Positions 47,201-62,800 of a stretch of DNA of 64,000 bases are shown piece after piece. A model generated the notes under the pieces. It saw nothing but the letters and a program-made list of their open reading frames with translations, was not told the origin of the DNA and did no database searches. The stretch's first letter is position 1; every line of letters starts with the position of its first letter. Source of the stretch: Siphonodentalium dalli (lineage: Eukaryota; Mollusca; Scaphopoda; Gadilida; Siphonodentaliidae). The translations under genes and the position numbers were made by a program. Location of the stretch: NCBI GenBank assembly GCA_032622095.1, contig CP136067.1, positions 47,659,549-47,723,548 of the forward strand, given 5' to 3'.

Positions 47201-50200
47201 CTTTTTATATGGGACTATACAGATACTTACTTTTTATATGGGACTATACAGATACTTACTTTTTATATGGGACTTACTTTTTATATCGGACTATACAGAT
47301 ACTTACTTTTTATATGGGACTATACAGATACTTACTTTTTATATGGGACTATACAGATACTTACTTTTTATATGGGACTATACAGATACTTACTTTTTAT
47401 ATGGGACTATACAGATACTTACTTTTTATATGGGACTATACAGATACTTACTTTTTATATGGGACTATACAGATACTTACTTTTTATATGGGACTATACA
47501 GATACTTACTTTTTATATGGGACTATACAGATACTTACTTTTTATATGGGACTTACTTTTTATATCGGACTATACAGATACTTACTTTTTATATGGGACT
47601 ATACAGATACTTACTTTTTATATGGGACTATACAGATACTTACTTTTTATATGGGACTATACAGATACTTACTTTTTATATGGGACTATACAGATACTTA
47701 CTTTTTATATGGGACTATACAGATACTTACTTTTTATATGGGACTATACAGATACTTACTTTTTATATGGGACTATACAGATACTTACTTTTTATATGGG
47801 ACTTACTTTTTATATCGGACTATACAGATACTTACTTTTTATATGGGACTATACAGATACTTACTTTTTATATCGGACTATACAGATACTTACTTTTTAT
47901 ATGGGACTATACAGATACTTACTTTTTATATCGGACTATACAGATACTTACTTTTTATATGGGACTATACAGATACTTACTTTTTATATGGGACTATACA
48001 GATACTTATTTTTTATATCGGACTATACAGATACTTACTTTTTATATCGGACTATACAGATACTTACTTTTTATATGGGACTATACAGATACTTACTTTT
48101 TATATGGGACTTACTTTTTATATGGGACTATACAGATACTTACTTTTTATATGGGACTATACAGATACTTACTTTTTATATGGGACTATACAGATACTTA
48201 CTTTTTATATCGGACTATACAGATACTTACTTTTTATATGGGACTATACAGATACTTACTTTTTATATCGGACTATACAGATACTTACTTTTTATATGGG
48301 ACTTACTTTTTATATCGGACTATACAGATACTTACTTTTTATATCGGACTATACAGATACTTACTTTTTATATGGGACTATACAGATACTTACTTTTTAT
48401 ATGGGACTATACAGATACTTACTTTTTATATGGGACTATACAGATACTTACTTTTTATATGGGACTTACTTTTTATATCGGACTATACAGATACTTACTT
48501 TTTATATGGGACTATACAGATACTTACTTTTTATATGGGACTATACAGATACTTACTTTTTATATCAGACTATACAGATACTTACTTTTTATATCGGACT
48601 ATACAGATACTTACTTTTTATATGGGACTATACAGATACTTACTTTTTATATGGGACTATACAGATACTTACTTTTTATATCGGACTATACAGATACTTA
48701 CTTTTTATATCAGACTATACAGATACTTACTTTTTATATCAGACTATACAGATACTTACTTTTTATATCAGACTATACAGATACTTACTTTTTATATCAG
48801 ACTATACAGATACTTACTTTTTATATCAGACTATACAGATACTTACTTTTTATATGGGACTATACAGATACTTACTTTTTATATGGGACTATACAGATAC
48901 TTACTTTTTATATCTGACTATACAGATACTTACTTTTTATATCGGACTATACAGATACTTACTTTTTATATCGGACTATACAGATACTTACTTTTTATAT
49001 GGGACTTACTTTTTATATCGGACTATACAGATACTTACTTTTTATATCAGACTATACAGATACTTACTTTTTATATCAGACTATACAGATACTTACTTTT
49101 TATATCAGACTATACAGATACTTACTTTTTATATCGGACTATACAGATACTTACTTTTTATATGGGACTATACAGATACTTACTTTTTATATGGGACTAT
49201 ACAGATACTTACTTTTTATATGGGACTATACAGATACTTACTTTTTATATGGGACTATACAGATACTTACTTTTTATATCGGACTATACAGATACTTACT
49301 TTTTATATGGGACTATACAGATACTTACTTTTTATATCGGACTATACAGATACTTACTTTTTATATCGGACTATACAGATACTTACTTTTTATATCGGAC
49401 TATACAGATACTTACTTTTTATATGGGACTATACAGATACTTACTTTTTATATCGGACTATACAGATACTTACTTTTTATATGGGACTATACAGATACTT
49501 ACTTTTTATATCGGACTATACAGATACTTACTTTTTATATGGGACTATACAGATACTTACTTTTTATATCGGACTATACAGATACTTACTTTTTATATCT
49601 GACTATACAGATACTTACTTTTTATATCTGACTATACAGATACTTACTTTTTATATGGGACTATACAGATACTTACTTTTTATATGGGACTATACAGATA
49701 CTTACTTTTTATATGGGACTATACAGATACTTACTTTTTATATGGGACTATACAGATACTTACTTTTTATATCGGACTATACAGATACTTACTTTTTATA
49801 TGGGACTATACAGATACTTACTTTTTATATGGGACTATACAGATACTTACTTTTTATATCGGACTATACAGATACTTACTTTTTATATGGGACTATACAG
49901 ATACTTACTTTTTATATGGGACTATACAGATACTTACTTTTTATATGGGACTATACAGATACTTACTTTTTATATGGGACTATACAGATACTTACTTTTT
50001 ATATCGGACTATACAGATACTTACTTTTTATATGGGACTATACAGATACTTACTTTTTATATGGGACTATACAGATACTTACTTTTTATATCGGACTATA
50101 CAGATACTTACTTTTTATATGGGACTATACAGATACTTACTTTTTATATCTGACTATACAGATACTTACTTTTTATATCGGACTATACAGATACTTACTT

Positions 50201-53200
50201 TTTATATCTGACTATACAGATACTTACTTTTTATATCTGACTATACAGATACTTACTTTTTATATCGGACTATACAGATACTTACTTTTTATATGGGACT
50301 ATACAGATACTTACTTTTTATATGGGACTATACAGATACTTACTTTTTATATCTGACTATACAGATACTTACTTTTTATATCGGACTATACAGATACTTA
50401 CTTTTTATATCGGACTATACAGATACTTACTTTTTATATGGGACTATACAGATACTTACTTTTTATATCTGACTATACAGATACTTACTTTTTATATCGG
50501 ACTATACAGATACTTACTTTTTATATCGGACTATACAGATACTTACTTTTTATATGGGACTATACAGATACTTACTTTTTATATCTGACTATACAGATAC
50601 TTACTTTTTATATGGGACTATACAGATACTTACTTTTTATATCGGACTATACAGATACTTACTTTTTATATCTGACTATACAGATACTTACTTTTTATAT
50701 CTGACTATACAGATACTTACTTTTTATATCGGACTATACAGATACTTACTTTTTATATCGGACTATACAGATACTTACTTTTTATATGGGACTATACAGA
50801 TACTTACTTTTTATATGGGACTATACAGATACTTACTTTTTATATCGGACTATACAGATACTTACTTTTTATATGGGACTATACAGATACTTACTTTTTA
50901 TATCGGACAATACAGATACTTACTTTTTATATCGGACTATACAGATACTTACTTTTTATATGGGACTATACAGATACTTACTTTTTATATGGGACTATAC
51001 AGATACTTACTTTTTATATCGGACTATACAGATACTTACTTTTTATATCGGACTATACAGATACTTACTTTTTATATGGGACTATACAGATACTTACTTT
51101 TTATATCAGACTATACAGATACTTACTTTTTATATGGGACTATACAGATACTTACTTTTTATATCGGACTATACAGATACTTACTTTTTATATGGGACTA
51201 TACAGATACTTACTTTTTATATCGGACTATACAGATACTTACTTTTTATATCGGACTATACAGATACTTACTTTTTATATGGGACTATACAGATACTTAC
51301 TTTTTATATCGGACTATACAGATACTTACTTTTTATATCTGACTATACAGATACTTACTTTTTATATCTGACTATACAGATACTTACTTTTTATATCGGA
51401 CTATACAGATACTTACTTTTTATATCTGACTATACAGATACTTACTTTTTATATCTGACTATACAGATACTTACTTTTTATATCGGACTATACAGATACT
51501 TACTTTTTATATCGGACTATACAGATACTTACTTTTTATATGGGACTATACAGATACTTACTTTTTATATCTGACTATACAGATACTTACTTTTTATATC
51601 GGACTATACAGATACTTACTTTTTATATCTGACTATACAGATACTTACTTTTTATATCGGACTATACAGATACTTACTTTTTATATCGGACTATACAGAT
51701 ACTTACTTTTTATATCTGACTATACAGATACTTACTTTTTATATCTGACTATACAGATACTTAATTTTTATATCGGACTATACAGATACTTACTTTTTAT
51801 ATCGGACTATACAGATACTTACTTTTTATATCAGACTATACAGATACTTACTTTTTATATCGGACTATACAGATACTTACTTTTTATATCAGACTATACA
51901 GATACTTACTTTTTATATGGGACTATACAGATACTTACTTTTTATATGGGACTTACTTTTTATATCGGACTATACAGATACTTACTTTTTATATGGGACT
52001 ATACAGATACTTACTTTTTATATGGGACTATACAGATACTTACTTTTTATATGGGACTATACAGATACTTACTTTTTATATCGGACTATACAGATATTTA
52101 CTTTTTATATGGGACTATACAGATACTTACTTTTTATATGGGACTATACAGATACTTACTTTTTATATGGGACTATACAGATACTTACTTTTTATATGGG
52201 ACTATACAGATACTTACTTTTTATATGGGACTATACAGATACTTACTTTTTATATGGGACTTACTTTTTATATCGGACTATACAGATACTTACTTTTTAT
52301 ATGGGACTATACAGATACTTACTTTTTATATGGGACTATACAGATACTTACTTTTTATATGGGACTTACTTTTTATATCGGACTATACAGATACTTACTT
52401 TTTATATGGGACTATACAGATACTTACTTTTTATATGGGACTATACAGATACTTACTTTTTATATGGGACTATACAGATACTTACTTTTTATATCGGACT
52501 ATACAGATATTTACTTTTTATATGGGACTATACAGATACTTACTTTTTATATGGGACTATACAGATACTTACTTTTTATATGGGACTATACAGATACTTA
52601 CTTTTTATATGGGACTATACAGATACTTACTTTTTATATGGGACTATACAGATACTTACTTTTTATATGGGACTATACAGATACTTACTTTTTATATGGG
52701 ACTATACAGATACTTACTTTTTATATGGGACTATACAGATACTTACTTTTTATATCGGACTATACAGATACTTACTTTTTATATGGGACTATACAGATAC
52801 TTACTTTTTATATGGGACTATACAGATACTTACTTTTTATATCGGACTATACAGATACTTACTTTTTATATCAGACTATACAGATACTTACTTTTTATAT
52901 GGGACTATACAGATACTTACTTTTTATATGGGACTATACAGATACTTACTTTTTATATGGGACTTACTTTTTATATCGGACTATACAGATACTTACTTTT
53001 TATATGGGACTATACAGATACTTACTTTTTATATGGGACTATACAGATACTTACTTTTTATATGGGACTATACAGATACTTACTTTTTATATGGGACTAT
53101 ACAGATACTTACTTTTTATATGGGACTATACAGATACTTACTTTTTATATGGGACTATACAGATACTTACTTTTTATATGGGACTATACAGATACTTACT

Positions 53201-56200
53201 TTTTATATGGGACTATACAGATACTTACTTTTTATATGGGACTTACTTTTTATATCGGACTATACAGATACTTACTTTTTATATGGGACTATACAGATAC
53301 TTACTTTTTATATGGGACTATACAGATACTTACTTTTTATATGGGACTATACAGATACTTACTTTTTATATGGGACTATACAGATACTTACTTTTTATAT
53401 GGGACTATACAGATACTTACTTTTTATATGGGACTATACAGATACTTACTTTTTATATGGGACTATACAGATACTTACTTTTTATATGGGACTTACTTTT
53501 TATATCGGACTATACAGATACTTACTTTTTATATGGGACTATACAGATACTTACTTTTTATATGGGACTATACAGATACTTACTTTTTATATGGGACTAT
53601 ACAGATACTTACTTTTTATATGGGACTATACAGATACTTACTTTTTATATGGGACTATACAGATACTTACTTTTTATATGGGACTATACAGATACTTACT
53701 TTTTATATGGGACTATACAGATACTTACTTTTTATATGGGACTATACAGATACTTACTTTTTATATGGGACTTACTTTTTATATCGGACTATACAGATAC
53801 TTACTTTTTATATGGGACTATACAGATACTTACTTTTTATATGGGACTATACAGATACTTACTTTTTATATGGGACTATACAGATACTTACTTTTTATAT
53901 GGGACTATACAGATACTTACTTTTTATATGGGACTATACAGATACTTACTTTTTATATGGGACTATACAGATACTTACTTTTTATATGGGACTATACAGA
54001 TACTTACTTTTTATATGGGACTTACTTTTTATATCGGACTATACAGATACTTACTTTTTATATGGGACTATACAGATACTTACTTTTTATATGGGACTAT
54101 ACAGATACTTACTTTTTATATGGGACTTACTTTTTATATCAGACTATACAGATACTTACTTTTTATATCGGACTATACAGATACTTACTTTTTATATCTG
54201 ACTATACAGATACTTACTTTTTATATGGGACTATACAGATACTTACTTTTTATATCGGACTATACAGATACTTACTTTTTATATGGGACTATACAGATAC
54301 TTACTTTTTATATCGGACTATACAGATACTTACTTTTTATATGGGACTATACAGATACTTACTTTTTATATGGGACTATACAGATACTTATTTTTTATAT
54401 CGGACTATACAGATACTTACTTTTTATATCGGACTATACAGATACTTACTTTTTATATGGGACTATACAGATACTTACTTTTTATATGGGACTATACAGA
54501 TACTTACTTTTTATATGGGACTATACAGATACTTACTTTTTATATGGGACTTACTTTTTATATCGGACTATACAGATACTTACTTTTTATATGGGACTAT
54601 ACAGATACTTACTTTTTATATGGGACTATACAGATACTTACTTTTTATATCAGACTATACAGATACTTACTTTTTATATCGGACTATACAGATACTTACT
54701 TTTTATATGGGACTATACAGATACTTACTTTTTATATGGGACTATACAGATACTTACTTTTTATATCGGACTATACAGATACTTACTTTTTATATCAGAC
54801 TATACAGATACTTACTTTTTATATCAGACTATACAGATACTTACTTTTTATATCAGACTATACAGATACTTACTTTTTATATCAGACTATACAGATACTT
54901 ACTTTTTATATCAGACTATACAGATACTTACTTTTTATATGGGACTATACAGATACTTACTTTTTATATGGGACTATACAGATACTTACTTTTTATATCT
55001 GACTATACAGATACTTACTTTTTATATCGGACTATACAGATACTTACTTTTTATATCGGACTATACAGATACTTACTTTTTATATGGGACTTACTTTTTA
55101 TATCGGACTATACAGATACTTACTTTTTATATCAGACTATACAGATACTTACTTTTTATATCAGACTATACAGATACTTACTTTTTATATCAGACTATAC
55201 AGATACTTACTTTTTATATCGGACTATACAGATACTTACTTTTTATATGGGACTATACAGATACTTACTTTTTATATGGGACTATACAGATACTTACTTT
55301 TTATATCAGACTATACAGATACTTACTTTTTATATCAGACTATACAGATACTTACTTTTTATATCAGACTATACAGATACTTACTTTTTATATGGGTCTA
55401 TACAGATACTTACTTTTTATATGGGACTATACAAATACTTACTTTTTATATCGGACTATACAGATACTTACTTTTTATATGGGACTATACAGATACTTAC
55501 TTTTTATATCGGACTATACAGATACTTACTTTTTATATCGGACTATACAGATACTTACTTTTTATATCGGACTATACAGATACTTACTTTTTATATGGGA
55601 CTATACAGATACTTACTTTTTATATCGGACTATACAGATACTTACTTTTTATATCGGACTATACAGATACTTACTTTTTATATGGGACTTACTTTTTATA
55701 TCGGACTATACAGATACTTACTTTTTATATGGGACTATACAGATACTTACTTTTTATATCGGACTATACAGATACTTACTTTTTATATCGGACTATACAG
55801 ATACTTACTTTTTATATCGGACTATACAGATACTTACTTTTTATATGGGACTATACAGATACTTACTTTTTATATCGGACTATACAGATACTTACTTTTT
55901 ATATCGGACTATACAGATACTTACTTTTTATATCGGACTATACAGATACTTACTTTTTATATGGGACTATACAGATACTTACTTTTTATATCGGACTATA
56001 CAGATACTTACTTTTTATATGGGACTATACAGATACTTACTTTTTATATGGGACTATACAGATACTTACTTTTTATATCGGACTATACAGATACTTACTT
56101 TTTATATCGGACTATACAGATACTTACTTTTTATATGGGACTATACAGATACTTACTTTTTATATGGGACTATACAGATACTTACTTTTTATATCGGACT

Positions 56201-56700
56201 ATACAGATACTTACTTTTTATATCGGACTATACAGATACTTACTTTTTATATCGGACTATACAGATACTTACTTTTTATATGGGACTATACAGATACTTA
56301 CTTTTTATATCGGACTATACAGATACTTACTTTTTATATCGGACTATACAGATACTTACTTTTTATATCGGACTATACAGATACTTACTTTTTATATGGG
56401 ACTATACAGATACTTACTTTTTATATCGGACTATACAGATACTTACTTTTTATATCGGACTATACAGATACTTACTTTTTATATGGGACTATACAGATAC
56501 TTACTTTTTATATGGGACTATACAGATACTTACTTTTTATATGGGACTATACAGATACTTACTTTTTATATGGGACTATACAGATACTTACTTTTTATAT
56601 CGGACTATACAGATACTTACTTTTTATATCTGACTATACAGATACTTACTTTTTATATCGGACTATACAGATACTTACTTTTTATATCGGACTATACAGA
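44300..56700 (+). repeat. Tandem ~6-kb higher-order duplication within satellite
   Basis: Roughly 44.3-50.4 kb resembles 50.5-56.7 kb. The rare GACAATACAG variant at about 44694 recurs at about 50906 (offset 6,212). The cluster of GGG-rich and 18-bp monomers starting about 46227 recurs from 51917 (offset 5,690). The short monomer at 49001 recurs at 55086 (offset 6,085). Changing offsets show later gains and losses. Borders are approximate. Confidence 0.65.
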
Positions 56701-57051
56701 TACTTACTTTTTATATGGGACTATACAGATACTTACTTTTTATATCTGACTATACAGATACTTACTTTTTATATCGGACTATACAGATACTTACTTTTTA
56801 TATCGGACTATACAGATACTTACTTTTTATATCGGACTATACAGATACTTACTTTTTATATCGGACTATACAGATATTTACTTTTTATATCGGACTATAC
56901 AGATACTTACTTTTTATATGGGACTATACAGATACTTACTTTTTATATGGGACTATACAGATACTTACTTTTTATATGGGACTATACAGATACTTACTTT
57001 TTATATCGGACTATACAGATACTTACTTTTTATATCGGACTATACAGATAC

Positions 57052-57174
57052 CAGCCCTCATAATTGGCTACGGCAATCGGCAATGCCGAAGCCATTTGCT
57101 GAAGCAAACTGGGCCACGATAAAGGGTTGCCGTAGCAGATTGCCGAAGCCAAACAATCTGAATTAAAAGGGCTG
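57052..57174. mobile_element. 123-bp MITE in satellite, copy 3
   Basis: Same sequence and AGATAC flanks as the copy at 29735. It lies in a block repeated 1,858 bp further on. Confidence 0.88.
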
Positions 57175-58909
57175 AGATACTTACTTTTTATATCTGACTA
57201 TACAGATACTTACTTTTTATATCGGACTATACAGATACTTACTTTTTATATGGGACTATACAGATACTTACTTTTTATATGGGACTATACAGATACTTAC
57301 TTTTTATATGGGACTATACAGATACTTACTTTTTATATCAGACTATACAGATACTTACTTTTTATATGGGTCTATACAGATACTTACTTTTTATATGGGA
57401 CTATACAAATACTTACTTTTTATATCGGACTATACAGATACTTACTTTTTATATGGGACTATACAGATACTTACTTTTTATATCGGACTATACAGATACT
57501 TACTTTTTATATGGGACTTACTTTTTATATCGGACTATACAGATACTTACTTTTTATATGGGACTATACAGATACTTACTTTTTATATCGGACTATACAG
57601 ATACTTACTTTTTATATCGGACTATACAGATACTTACTTTTTATATCGGACTATACAGATACTTACTTTTTATATGGGACTATACAGATACTTACTTTTT
57701 ATATCGGACTATACAGATACTTACTTTTTATATCGGACTATACAGATACTTACTTTTTATATCGGACTATACAGATACTTACTTTTTATATGGGACTATA
57801 CAGATACTTACTTTTTATATCGGACTATACAGATACTTACTTTTTATATGGGACTATACAGATACTTACTTTTTATATCTGACTATACAGATACTTACTT
57901 TTTATATCGGACTATACAGATACTTACTTTTTATATGGGACTATACAGATACTTACTTTTTATATCGGACTATACAGATACTTACTTTTTATATCGGACT
58001 ATACAGATACTTACTTTTTATATGGGACTATACAGATACTTACTTTTTATATGGGACTATACAGATACTTACTTTTTATATCGGACTATACAGATACTTA
58101 CTTTTTATATCGGACTATACAGATACTTACTTTTTATATCGGACTATACAGATACTTACTTTTTATATGGGACTATACAGATACTTACTTTTTATATCGG
58201 ACTATACAGATACTTACTTTTTATATCGGACTATACAGATACTTACTTTTTATATCGGACTATACAGATACTTACTTTTTATATGGGACTATACAGATAC
58301 TTACTTTTTATATCGGACTATACAGATACTTACTTTTTATATGGGACTATACAGATACTTACTTTTTATATGGGACTATACAGATACTTACTTTTTATAT
58401 GGGACTATACAGATACTTACTTTTTATATGGGACTATACAGATACTTACTTTTTATATCGGACTATACAGATACTTACTTTTTATATCTGACTATACAGA
58501 TACTTACTTTTTATATCGGACTATACAGATACTTACTTTTTATATCGGACTATACAGATACTTACTTTTTATATGGGACTATACAGATACTTACTTTTTA
58601 TATCTGACTATACAGATACTTACTTTTTATATCGGACTATACAGATACTTACTTTTTATATCGGACTATACAGATACTTACTTTTTATATCGGACTATAC
58701 AGATACTTACTTTTTATATCGGACTATACAGATATTTACTTTTTATATCGGACTATACAGATACTTACTTTTTATATGGGACTATACAGATACTTACTTT
58801 TTATATGGGACTATACAGATACTTACTTTTTATATGGGACTATACAGATACTTACTTTTTATATCGGACTATACAGATACTTACTTTTTATATCGGACTA
58901 TACAGATAC

Positions 58910-59032
58910 CAGCCCTCATAATTGGCTACGGCAATCGGCAATGCCGAAGCCATTTGCTGAAGCAAACTGGGCCACGATAAAGGGTTGCCGTAGCAGATTG
59001 CCGAAGCCAAACAATCTGAATTAAAAGGGCTG
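58910..59032. mobile_element. 123-bp MITE in satellite, copy 4
   Basis: Same sequence and flanks. It is exactly 1,858 bp after copy 3, with matching monomer variants around it. Confidence 0.88.
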
Positions 59033-59433
59033 AGATACTTACTTTTTATATCTGACTATACAGATACTTACTTTTTATATCGGACTATACAGATACTTAC
59101 TTTTTATATGGGACTATACAGATACTTACTTTTTATATGGGACTATACAGATACTTACTTTTTATATGGGACTATACAGATACTTACTTTTTATATGGGA
59201 CTATACAGATACTTACTTTTTATATGGGACTATACAGATACTTACTTTTTATATCGGACTATACAGATACTTACTTTTTATATCTGACTATACAGATACT
59301 TACTTTTTATATCTGACTATACAGATACTTACTTTTTATATCGGACTATACAGATACTTACTTTTTATATCGGACTATTCAGATACTTACTTTTTATATG
59401 GGACTTACTTTTTATATCGGACTATACAGATAC

Positions 59434-59556
59434 CAGCCCTCATAATTGGCTACGGCAATCGGCAATGCCGAAGCCATTTGCTGAAGCAAACTGGGCCACG
59501 ATAAAGGGTTGCCGTAGCAGATTGCCGAAGCCAAACAATCTGAATTAAAAGGGCTG
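59434..59556. mobile_element. 123-bp MITE in satellite, copy 5
   Basis: Same sequence and flanks. It is exactly 29,699 bp after copy 1 and preceded by the same 18-bp monomer and ACTATTCAG variant. Confidence 0.88.
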
Positions 59557-59707
59557 AGATACTTACTTTTTATATGGGACTATACAGATACTTACTTTTT
59601 ATATCTGACTATACAGATACTTACTTTTTATATCGGACTATACAGATACTTACTTTTTATATCGGACTATACAGATACTTACTTTTTATATCGGACTATA
59701 CAGATAC

Positions 59708-59830
59708 CAGCCCTCATAATTGGCTACGGCAATCGGCAATGCCGAAGCCATTTGCTGAAGCAAACTGGGCCACGATAAAGGGTTGCCGTAGCAGATTGCC
59801 GAAGCCAAACAATCTGAATTAAAAGGGCTG
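59708..59830. mobile_element. 123-bp MITE in satellite, copy 6
   Basis: Same sequence and flanks. It is 274 bp after copy 5 and exactly 29,699 bp after copy 2. Confidence 0.88.
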
Positions 59831-62800
59831 AGATACTTACTTTTTATATCTGACTATACAGATACTTACTTTTTATATCGGACTATACAGATACTTACTT
59901 TTTATATCGGACTATACAGATACTTACTTTTTATATGGGACTATACAGATACTTACTTTTTATATGGGACTATACAGATACTTACTTTTTATATCTGACT
60001 ATACAGATACTTACTTTTTATATCTGACTATACAGATACTTACTTTTTATATCGGACTATACAGATACTTACTTTTTATATGGGACTATACAGATACTTA
60101 CTTTTTATATGGGACTATACAGATACTTACTTTTTATATGGGACTATACAGATACTTACTTTTTATATGGGACTATACAGATACTTACTTTTTATATGGG
60201 ACTATACAGATACTTACTTTTTATATCTGACTATACAGATACTTACTTTTTATATCTGACTATACAGATACTTACTTTTTATATCGGACTATACAGATAC
60301 TTACTTTTTATATGGGACTATACAGATACTTACTTTTTATATGGGACTATACAGATACTTACTTTTTATATCAGACTATACAGATACTTACTTTTTATAT
60401 CGGACTATACAGATACTTACTTTTTATATGGGACTATACAGATACTTACTTTTTATATGGGACTATACAGATACTTACTTTTTATATGGGACTATACAGA
60501 TACTTACTTTTTATATGGGACTATACAGATACTTACTTTTTATATCTGACTATACAGATACTTACTTTTTATATCTGACTATACAGATACTTACTTTTTA
60601 TATCTGACTATACAGATACTTACTTTTTATATGGGACTATACAGATACTTACTTTTTATATCAGACTATACAGATACTTACTTTTTATATCGGACTATAC
60701 AGATACTTACTTTTTATATGGGACTATACAGATACTTACTTTTTATATCTGACTATACAGATACTTACTTTTTATATCGGACTATACAGATACTTACTTT
60801 TTATATGGGACTATACAGATACTTACTTTTTATATGGGACTATACAGATACTTACTTTTTATATCAGACTATACAGATACTTACTTTTTATATCGGACTA
60901 TACAGATACTTACTTTTTATATGGGACTATACAGATACTTACTTTTTATATGGGACTATACAGATACTTACTTTTTATATCTGACTATACAGATACTTAC
61001 TTTTTATATCGGACTATACAGATACTTACTTTTTATATGGGACTATACAGATACTTACTTTTTATATGGGACTATACAGATACTTACTTTTTATATCAGA
61101 CTATACAGATACTTACTTTTTATATCAGACTATACAGATACTTACTTTTTATATCGGACTATACAGATACTTACTTTTTATATGGGACTATACAGATACT
61201 TACTTTTTATATGGGACTATACAGATACTTACTTTTTATATCGGACTATACAGATACTTACTTTTTATATGGGACTATACAGATACTTACTTTTTATATC
61301 TGACTATACAGATACTTACTTTTTATATGGGACTATACAGATACTTACTTTTTATATCTGACTATACAGATACTTACTTTTTATATCGGACTATACAGAT
61401 ACTTACTTTTTATATGGGACTATACAGATACTTACTTTTTATATGGGACTATACAGATACTTACTTTTTATATCAGACTATACAGATACTTACTTTTTAT
61501 ATGGGACTATACAGATACTTACTTTTTATATCGGACTATACAGATACTTACTTTTTATATCGGACTATACAGATACTTACTTTTTATATCTGACTATACA
61601 GATACTTACTTTTTATATCGGACTATACAGATACTTACTTTTTATATCAGACTATACAGATACTTACTTTTTATATGGGACTATACAGATACTTACTTTT
61701 TATATCTGACTATACAGATACTTACTTTTTATATCTGACTATACAGATACTTACTTTTTATATCAGACTATACAGATACTTACTTTTTATATGGGACTAT
61801 ACAGATACTTACTTTTTATATCTGACTATACAGATACTTACTTTTTATATCGGACTATACAGATACTTACTTTTTATATCGGACTATACAGATACTTACT
61901 TTTTATATCGGACTATACAGATACTTACTTTTTATATGGGACTATACAGATACTTACTTTTTATATCTGACTATACAGATACTTACTTTTTATATCGGAC
62001 TATACAGATACTTACTTTTTATATGGGACTATACAGATACTTACTTTTTATATCGGACTATACAGATACTTACTTTTTATATCGGACTATACAGATACTT
62101 ACTTTTTATATCTGACTATACAGATACTTACTTTTTATATCGGACTATACAGATACTTACTTTTTATATCAGACTATACAGATACTTACTTTTTATATGG
62201 GACTATACAGATACTTACTTTTTATATCTGACTATACAGATACTTACTTTTTATATCTGACTATACAGATACTTACTTTTTATATCAGACTATACAGATA
62301 CTTACTTTTTATATGGGACTATACAGATACTTACTTTTTATATCTGACTATACAGATACTTACTTTTTATATCGGACTATACAGATACTTACTTTTTATA
62401 TCGGACTATACAGATACTTACTTTTTATATCGGACTATACAGATACTTACTTTTTATATGGGACTATACAGATACTTACTTTTTATATCTGACTATACAG
62501 ATACTTACTTTTTATATCGGACTATACAGATACTTACTTTTTATATGGGACTATACAGATACTTACTTTTTATATCTGACTATACAGATACTTACTTTTT
62601 ATATGGGACTATACAGATACTTACTTTTTATATGGGACTATACAGATACTTACTTTTTATATGGGACTATACAGATACTTACTTTTTATATCAGACTATA
62701 CAGATACTTACTTTTTATATCGGACTATACAGATACTTACTTTTTATATCTGACTATACAGATACTTACTTTTTATATGGGACTATACAGATACTTACTT

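Larger units (their letters stand above)
55200..59032 (+). repeat. 1,858-bp higher-order repeat pair within satellite
   Basis: Segments ending at the MITE copies 57052 and 58910 match at an offset of 1,858 bp. They share the CAGATATTTAC variant (near 56873 and 58731), GGGTCTATACAG (near 55394 and 57368) and the 18-bp monomers. The offset shifts slightly upstream where monomers were gained or lost. Confidence 0.7.
59274..60229 (+). repeat. Second copy of the 29575-30530 satellite block
   Basis: About 0.95 kb colinear with 29575-30530, including two MITE copies. It shows that a segment moved or was copied across nearly 30 kb of array. The alternative is that the assembly joined copies in this way. 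Confidence 0.8.
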
